NCBI GenBank assembly: GCA_945901835.1
Contig: CAMDMH010000040.1
Location: forward strand, 1 to 11,295
DNA length: 11,295 nt
Direction: 5' to 3'
Source of the DNA: Devosia equisanguinis
Lineage (GTDB): Bacteria > Pseudomonadota > Alphaproteobacteria > Rhizobiales > Hyphomicrobiaceae
Of this stretch, positions 7,004-11,295 are shown one piece after another. Numbering within the stretch: position 1 is the stretch's first letter; every line of letters starts with the position of its first letter. A model generated the notes under the pieces. That model saw only the letters and a program-made list of their open reading frames with translations, was not told the DNA's origin and did no database searches. Both the position numbers and the translations under genes were made by a program.

Positions 7004-8659
7004 ATGAAACCAGTGATGAACGGCGCCGACGTAATCGCGCAGATCCTGAAGCTCGAGGGCACCGAGTTCCTCGCCTGCTACCCGCGCAATCCCGTCATCG
7101 ATGCCTGCGCCGAAATCAACATCCGGCCCATCCTCTGCCGGCAGGAGCGCATTGGCGTCGGCATGGCCGATGGCTTCAGCCGCATCCGCCGCGGCAAGCA
7201 GAACGGCGTGTTCGCAGCGCAGCAAGGCCCCGGCATCGAAAACGCGTTCGCCGGCGTCGCCCAGGCCTACGCCGAAAACGTCCCGATGCTCGTCATCCCC
7301 GCTGGACACGAGCCCAACCGCCAGCATCAACGGCCGACGTTCCGCTCCGCCGAAGTGTTCGCGCCGGTCACCAAGTGGTCGGCCTACGTCTCCGAAGTGG
7401 CCGAACTGCCGCACGCGCTGCGCCGCGCCTATCACGCGATGCGCACGGGCAAGCCCGGCCCCGTGCTCCTGGAGATCGCCAACCCCGTATACGATGCCGA
7501 ATTCAAAGGCGTGCTCGACTATCGCCCCGTTCCCGTGTTGCGTTCCGCACCCGATCCCGCCGCCGTCCGGCCAGCCGCCAAGATGCTGCTCGCCGCACGC
7601 CATCCGCTGATCTGGGCCGGTGCCGGCATCCACTACGCCGAAGCCGGCGAGCAACTCGCAACGCTGGCCGAACTGCTCCCCGCGCCGGTCGCCGCCACCA
7701 ATCCCGGCAAGAGCGCGATTGCTGAAAACCACCCGCTCGCCCTCGGCGCATCGACACGCTCGCGCCCGAAGATGTACGCCACCCAGATGGCCAAGGCCGA
7801 CGTCATCCTCGCGATCGGCTCGAGCCTCACCAAGACGCCGTTCGGCCCCACCGTACCGAAAGGCAAGACGATCATCCATGCCACCGTCGATGCCATCGAC
7901 ATCAACAAAGACCACCGCTGTGATCTTGGACTTGTCGGCGACGCCGCCCTGATCCTCGAAGCGCTGATCGACGAGATCGACGCCCAGCGCAAGGATGGCA
8001 ATGCCAAGGCCCTTACCGCCCTCAAGCACGATATCGCAGCAGAAAAGAAGGCCTGGCAGGAAGAATGGGCCAAGCAACTCGACAGCGATGAAACGCCGAT
8101 CAATCAGTATCGCGTCATCCGCGACATCATGCGGACGGTCGATCGCGACCACGTCATCGCAACGCACGATTCCGGCTCCGTCCGCGAGCAGGTCCTGCCG
8201 ATCTGGGAGACGACGCGCGCGGGCTCCTACATGGGCTGGGGCAAGTCAACGCAGCTCGGCTACGGCCTCGGCATCATCATGGGCGCCAAGCTCGCCTCTC
8301 CCGACAAGCTGTGCATCAACTTCATGGGCGACGCGTCGTTCGGCATGAGCGGCATGGATATCGAAACCGCCGCGCGCAACGACATCGGCATCATGACCGT
8401 CGTGTTCAACAACGCCGTCATGGCCTGCGAGCGCCACGTGCTCGAAACATCCACTGCAAAGTACGGCGCGCTGGATATCGGCGGCAACTACGCCAAGGTC
8501 GCCGAAGGCCTCAACGTCACCTCACGCCGCGTCGACAAGCCCGCCGACCTCGTCGGCGCCATCAAGGAAGGCATCAAGACCACCGAACGCGGCAAACCCT
8601 TCCTCCTCGAAGTCGTCGCCAAGGAAGGCTACGAGTTCTCCAAGTACGAGTATGAGTGA
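7004..8659 (+). CDS. Thiamine-diphosphate-dependent enzyme of the acetolactate synthase superfamily, substrate unknown
   Basis: The 551-residue product has the three-domain plan of acetolactate-synthase-like enzymes: N-terminal PYR domain (about 5-170), central Rossmann-like domain (about 185-320) and C-terminal PP domain (about 385-535). Glu48 in CRQERIGVGMADGFSR is the conserved residue that activates the ThDP aminopyrimidine, so this is not a classical glyoxylate carboligase, which has Val there. The metal and diphosphate motif is present as GDA (442-444) with NN 24 residues later (469-470); Ala replaces the usual third Gly. It should act in the cytoplasm on a 2-oxo acid or related donor, but the reaction cannot be named from sequence. 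The frame is open back to a TTG at 6881, but the ATG at 7004 fits the family start (MNGADVIAQIL follows) and has a modest AAGGCAG upstream. A later ATG at 7016 is possible. It probably shares a transcript with the broken TctC gene upstream. Confidence 0.9.
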   Translation: MKPVMNGADVIAQILKLEGTEFLACYPRNPVIDACAEINIRPILCRQERIGVGMADGFSRIRRGKQNGVFAAQQGPGIENAFAGVAQAYAENVPMLVIPAGHEPNRQHQRPTFRSAEVFAPVTKWSAYVSEVAELPHALRRAYHAMRTGKPGPVLLEIANPVYDAEFKGVLDYRPVPVLRSAPDPAAVRPAAKMLLAARHPLIWAGAGIHYAEAGEQLATLAELLPAPVAATNPGKSAIAENHPLALGASTRSRPKMYATQMAKADVILAIGSSLTKTPFGPTVPKGKTIIHATVDAIDINKDHRCDLGLVGDAALILEALIDEIDAQRKDGNAKALTALKHDIAAEKKAWQEEWAKQLDSDETPINQYRVIRDIMRTVDRDHVIATHDSGSVREQVLPIWETTRAGSYMGWGKSTQLGYGLGIIMGAKLASPDKLCINFMGDASFGMSGMDIETAARNDIGIMTVVFNNAVMACERHVLETSTAKYGALDIGGNYAKVAEGLNVTSRRVDKPADLVGAIKEGIKTTERGKPFLLEVVAKEGYEFSKYEYE

Positions 8660-8673
8660 GCGTGCGCAGAGGT

Positions 8674-8759
8674 GTAGGTTGGGTCAAGGCACCGGCCGCG
8701 ACCCAACATTTCCCGCTGTGACATGAGAGTTGGGTCGCGCTGCGCTTGACCCAATCTAC
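8674..8759. repeat. Nested palindromic (REPIN-like) element in the convergent gap
   Basis: Two inverted-repeat layers are nested. The outer arms are GTAGGTTGGGTCAAG (8674-8688) and its complement CTTGACCCAATCTAC (8745-8759), with 14 of 15 pairs. The inner arms are CGCGACCCAAC (8697-8707) and GTTGGGTCGCG (8729-8739), with all 11 paired. Each half is also its own small palindrome, TTGGGTC facing GACCCAA. Two short palindromes in opposite orientation is the architecture of REPIN elements, which are short non-autonomous repeats dispersed by RAYT transposases. It begins 14 bp after the ThDP-enzyme stop and ends 15 bp before the stop of the opposing gene, so it may also act as a two-way terminator. 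No RAYT gene is in the window; copy number elsewhere is unknown. Confidence 0.7.
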
Positions 8760-8774
8760 GAGCACCACCGCCAC

Positions 8775-9944
8775 TCACTTCCCCCAGAGCTGCTTCGTAG
8801 CTAACCGCGCACCTTCGGCCATCGCCTCGAACTTCGCCCACATGATCGTCGGATGCACGCGGCGATAGAACGGGCTCTGCGCAAACCCGCAATCCGAGCC
8901 CGCGATCACGTTCTCGCGGCCGATCAGATTGGCGAGCCGCACGATCCGGTCCGCCACCAACTCGGGATGCTCGACGACGCTCGACATGTGGCTGATCACG
9001 CCGGGGATCAGGATCTTCCCGTCCGGCAGCTTCGCGTCCTTCCATACCTTCCACTCGTGATCGTGACGCGGGTTTGCCCCCTCGATCAGATACGCACCGG
9101 CCTTCACCTTCACCAGGAGATCGACGATATCGCGCAGCGGCACGTCGGTCGTGTGCGGACCCGGCCAGCTGCCCCAGCACACGTGATAACGCACGCGATC
9201 CTCTGGGATGCCCTCGAGCGCGTGGTTCATCACAGCCACGAGCTTGCCCGCCCACATCTTGTAATCCGCCATCGACGCCGGAGGAACCATCCGGTCGAAC
9301 GTCACAGCCATGCGCGCATCGTCGAGCTGCACCAGCATGCCCGCATCGACGATCGCCTTGTATTCCTGATGCATCGCCTTGCCGATCGCATCGAGCAGCT
9401 CGTCCTCGGTCTTGTAGAACTCGTTCTCGCGATCGGGGATCACGCTGGCCGGCGCTGCGACCGGCATGAAGGCCTCGGTCGCCGGCGTCTTCGCAAGTGC
9501 CGCCTTGAAGTTCTTGATGTCGCGCCCGACGTCGGCGCTGCCCGTGTAGGTGATCGGCCCGGTGCACACCGCGCGTGTCTGCGTCGCTGGTGCCTCTTGC
9601 GCATCGTACTCGGCGTAGAATTCCTTGAAGCGGGCACGATCCGCGCCGCGCGTCCACGGATTGCCCTTGGCGTCGATCGGACGGCGCTCGAAGCCCGAGA
9701 AGCGGTCGAGCACGTACTGCGACCACGAGATGAACTTGCCGAACTCGCCGTCGCTGACGATGTCCACGCCGCTTTTGACCTGGCCAGCGACGATTTCCGC
9801 TACGCTGTCGGCCAGCACCTTGTCGAACGCGGCCTCGTCGAAGCCCTTGCCGCTCTGCTTGGCGCGGATCTGGTCCTTCAGCGCCTCCGGCCGGATCAGG
9901 CTGCCGACATGGGAAGTCAGGATACGATCGGTGCTGCGTTTCAC
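8775..9944 (-). CDS. Half-length cobalamin-independent methionine synthase (MetE C-terminal domain) family protein
   Basis: The product is a single (beta/alpha)8 barrel related to the catalytic half of MetE, a zinc enzyme that transfers a methyl group to a thiol. With the GTG start at 9944 it has 389 residues, about half of full MetE (about 750), and lacks the N-terminal duplicated half that helps bind folate. Zinc-ligand residues are visible: His254 and Cys256 in YHVCWGSW, Glu288 in LIEGAN and Cys352 in SDCGFA. The N-terminal TSHVGSLIRP and the SDGE near residue 67 are also family traits. This start is preferred over the TTG at 9971 because AAAGG lies eight bases upstream and MKRSTDRIL matches the usual opening. 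Other members of this fold, such as epoxyalkane:coenzyme M transferase, act on different substrates, so methionine synthesis is not assured; methyl donor and acceptor are unknown. It converges on the ThDP-enzyme gene and diverges from the intact TctC gene. Confidence 0.85.
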   Translation of the reverse strand: MKRSTDRILTSHVGSLIRPEALKDQIRAKQSGKGFDEAAFDKVLADSVAEIVAGQVKSGVDIVSDGEFGKFISWSQYVLDRFSGFERRPIDAKGNPWTRGADRARFKEFYAEYDAQEAPATQTRAVCTGPITYTGSADVGRDIKNFKAALAKTPATEAFMPVAAPASVIPDRENEFYKTEDELLDAIGKAMHQEYKAIVDAGMLVQLDDARMAVTFDRMVPPASMADYKMWAGKLVAVMNHALEGIPEDRVRYHVCWGSWPGPHTTDVPLRDIVDLLVKVKAGAYLIEGANPRHDHEWKVWKDAKLPDGKILIPGVISHMSSVVEHPELVADRIVRLANLIGRENVIAGSDCGFAQSPFYRRVHPTIMWAKFEAMAEGARLATKQLWGK

Positions 9945-10123
9945 GAGATGGACCTTTCGATTGTCGCGCAAGGCGCGAATTGCAAACGTGCTGGCCGCCT
10001 TTTGAACGCGCCCGCCGATTTCGGCAAGGGTGGGAATGCGCCCATCGCACTCCCCATCCGCTAATGCTTGCAGCTTGAGCCTCCGGCGCGCACACTGCCC
10101 TAAAATAAGGGAGGAGCGCCGAC
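9945..10123. promoter_or_regulatory. Divergent intergenic region between the MetE-like and TctC genes
   Basis: These 179 bp must carry the promoters for two genes that start in opposite directions. A TAAAAT (10101-10106) just before the TctC ribosome-binding site could be a -10 element, but the nearest -35-like TTGAGC (10075-10080) is 20 bases away, too far to be convincing. No clear operator or riboswitch was seen. Confidence 0.3.
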
Positions 10124-11113
10124 ATGGCCAAAATTGTGACGAAGGCGAGCATCGTTACACTGGCCGTTCTGGCGGCAGCGCCAATCATTTCCTCCGCCAC
10201 AATCCCATCGGCCTCTGCGCAGGACTACCCATCCCGCCCGATCCGCATGCTCGTCGGATTCACCGCGGGCGGCCCGACCGATATCCCCGCCCGCTTCCTT
10301 GCCGAACGGTTGACCAGCGCCCTCGGTCAACCCGTGATCGTGGAGAACCGTCCCGGCGCCGGTTCGATGCTCGCGACGCAGGAACTGCTCGCCCAGCCGC
10401 GCGACGGCCAGACGCTGCTCGTGTGCACCTACTTCGATCCCGTGAACACGCTGCTCTACCGCAAGGCGCGCTACAAGGTGTCGGACATCGCACCGGTATC
10501 GCTGATCGCAAAATACGACTACGCCATTGCAGCCCCGCTCTCGATCAAGGCCGAAACATTCGCCGATCTCATTCCGCTCGCGAAGGCCGAGCCCGGCAAG
10601 CTCAACTACGGCCAGCTCGGCATCGCCTCGACCCAGAACATGCTCGCCAAGCAGCTCGAGAAAACCGCCGGGATCAAGATGACGGCCGTCACCTACAAGG
10701 GCGCGGCCGAGGCGGTACAGGAAGTCGTCGCCGGCCGCCTCGATATCTACGTCGGCCCGCCGCTCACCGTCATGCCGCAGTACGCTGCGGGTAAGATCAA
10801 GGTGCTCGCTGTGACAGGCACTCAGCGCTTGGCATCAGCGCCGAAGGTGCCGACGCTGACCGAATCCGGCGTACCGCTGGTCGCATTCGCCTTCCTCGGC
10901 ATCTGCGCCGGCAGCGGCACACCGCAACCCATCATCGACCGCGTCAACAAGGAGGTCGTGAAGATCGTGGACACACCCGCCTATCGCGCGATGATCGAGA
11001 AATCGGGCTCCGTTCCAGCCTCCTCGACACCCGCCGAAATGCAGACCGTGATCGACGCCGCCGTCCGCGACGCCGCCCCCATCATCTCGGAGTTCAACCT
11101 GCAGGTGGATTGA
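10124..11113 (+). CDS. TctC/Bug-family periplasmic solute-binding protein, intact
   Basis: This is a 329-residue venus-flytrap binding protein of the tripartite tricarboxylate transporter/Bug family, which binds small carboxylates or other organic anions in the periplasm. A signal peptide covers about residues 1-32 (hydrophobic core VTLAVLAAAPII, cleavage after SASA before QDYPSRPI). Ligand-loop motifs are VGFTAGGPTD (44-53), ENRPGAGS (74-81) and YKGAAEAVQEVVAGRLD (191-207); length is typical. The ATG at 10124 has a strong AAGGGAGGAG seven bases upstream. No TctA or TctB membrane genes are adjacent, as is common where this family is expanded and binding proteins are encoded alone. It is a distant paralogue of the broken gene at 5858, and its intact Tyr117 lies about where the other has TAG. 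The neighbouring divergent MetE-like gene may share its regulation; ligand is unknown. Confidence 0.93.
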   Translation: MAKIVTKASIVTLAVLAAAPIISSATIPSASAQDYPSRPIRMLVGFTAGGPTDIPARFLAERLTSALGQPVIVENRPGAGSMLATQELLAQPRDGQTLLVCTYFDPVNTLLYRKARYKVSDIAPVSLIAKYDYAIAAPLSIKAETFADLIPLAKAEPGKLNYGQLGIASTQNMLAKQLEKTAGIKMTAVTYKGAAEAVQEVVAGRLDIYVGPPLTVMPQYAAGKIKVLAVTGTQRLASAPKVPTLTESGVPLVAFAFLGICAGSGTPQPIIDRVNKEVVKIVDTPAYRAMIEKSGSVPASSTPAEMQTVIDAAVRDAAPIISEFNLQVD

Positions 11114-11179
11114 CGCGAACTGTCACACGTCCGACGACGCGAACCATAGCCCCTTCTAGCACTTCCTCGCGCCGTTTTA

Positions 11180-11208
11180 GTCCCCCTCCACCTGTGTGGG
11201 GAGGGGAC
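11180..11208. repeat. GC-rich hairpin repeat after the TctC gene
   Basis: GTCCCCCTCC (11180-11189) pairs with GGAGGGGAC (11200-11208), leaving one bulged C, and a G-rich tail follows to 11220. C-rich/G-rich palindromes of this wording are scattered through many alphaproteobacterial intergenic regions. It lies 66 bp after the TctC stop and has no T-run on the plus strand, so it is better described as a dispersed palindrome than as a classical terminator. Confidence 0.5.
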
Positions 11209-11245
11209 AGGGGCGGGGGGCAACGGTGAAGCCCGCCCGCGATAA

Positions 11246-11295
11246 TCAACCGATCTTCGCCACGCTCTGGGCCAACCCGACGCAACGCTCGAGCA
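11246..11295 (-). CDS. Possible C-terminal end of a gene entering from the right edge
   Basis: On the minus strand a frame open to the window edge ends in TGA at 11248-11246, and its last codons read LERCVGLAQSVAKIG with mostly G or C in third position. That looks like a protein C-terminus convergent with the TctC gene. The opposite strand is also open here from a GTG at 11226, so the direction is uncertain. Sixteen codons are too few to name a family. Confidence 0.35.
   Translation of the reverse strand, partial: LERCVGLAQSVAKIG

Noticed and set aside
6563..8167. Minus-strand frame of 534 codons opposite the ThDP enzyme and TctC genes
   Set aside because: It spans two real genes on the other strand and the gap between them, and its composition mirrors their codon bias. 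No motif supports it.
7004..8659. Naming the ThDP enzyme glyoxylate carboligase (gcl), because malate synthase is nearby
   Set aside because: Classical Gcl has Val in place of the catalytic Glu; here Glu48 is present, and no tartronate semialdehyde reductase or hydroxypyruvate isomerase gene is adjacent.
8629..10200. Minus-strand frame of 523 codons overlapping the MetE-like gene in another frame
   Set aside because: The overlapping frame holds the zinc ligands and family motifs; this one is Arg/Gly-rich with no domain and crosses the palindrome and the promoter region.

Overview
This GC-rich window looks like the chromosome of a proteobacterium, most likely an alphaproteobacterium of the Hyphomicrobiales type. 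The reasons are the strong G/C third-position bias, two Bug/TctC-type periplasmic binding proteins that have no membrane partners here, and GC-rich palindromic intergenic repeats of a kind common in that group. Burkholderiales is the main alternative. Taxonomy is inferred from style, not from a marker gene.

Layout. Positions 1-70 hold the first codons of a transposase on the minus strand, recognisable as IS1595-like, so an insertion sequence runs off the left edge. Positions 71-490 are largely gene-free, with one possible tiny membrane-protein ORF (204-335). A minus-strand block then reads right to left: an intradiol ring-cleavage dioxygenase of the hydroxyquinol 1,2-dioxygenase type (4637-5638), two overlapping SsuC/TauC-type ABC permeases (3620-4450 and 2829-3623), and malate synthase G (glcB, 491-2671). 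From 5858 the plus strand carries a TctC-family binding-protein gene broken by one in-frame TAG, followed by an intact thiamine-diphosphate-dependent enzyme of the acetolactate-synthase superfamily (7004-8659). An 86-bp nested palindrome resembling a REPIN lies in the convergent gap after it. A minus-strand protein with only the zinc/catalytic half of cobalamin-independent methionine synthase follows (8775-9944). Divergent from it is a second, intact TctC-family binding protein (10124-11113). The right edge holds a GC-rich hairpin repeat and possibly the C-terminal codons of another minus-strand gene.

How the genes may work together. The content suggests an accessory catabolic and uptake region. 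Ring cleavage of a hydroxylated aromatic would feed the 3-oxoadipate route, malate synthase condenses glyoxylate with acetyl-CoA, and the binding proteins and permeases would capture small organic anions or sulfonate-like compounds. No ABC ATPase, ABC binding protein, TctA/TctB membrane protein, maleylacetate reductase or regulator lies in the window, so no complete pathway can be asserted. I see no CRISPR array, phage, toxin-antitoxin pair, defence system or RNA gene. The least characterised parts are the pairing of the ThDP enzyme with the half-length MetE-like protein between two TctC genes, the amber-interrupted TctC gene, and the permease pair without partners.
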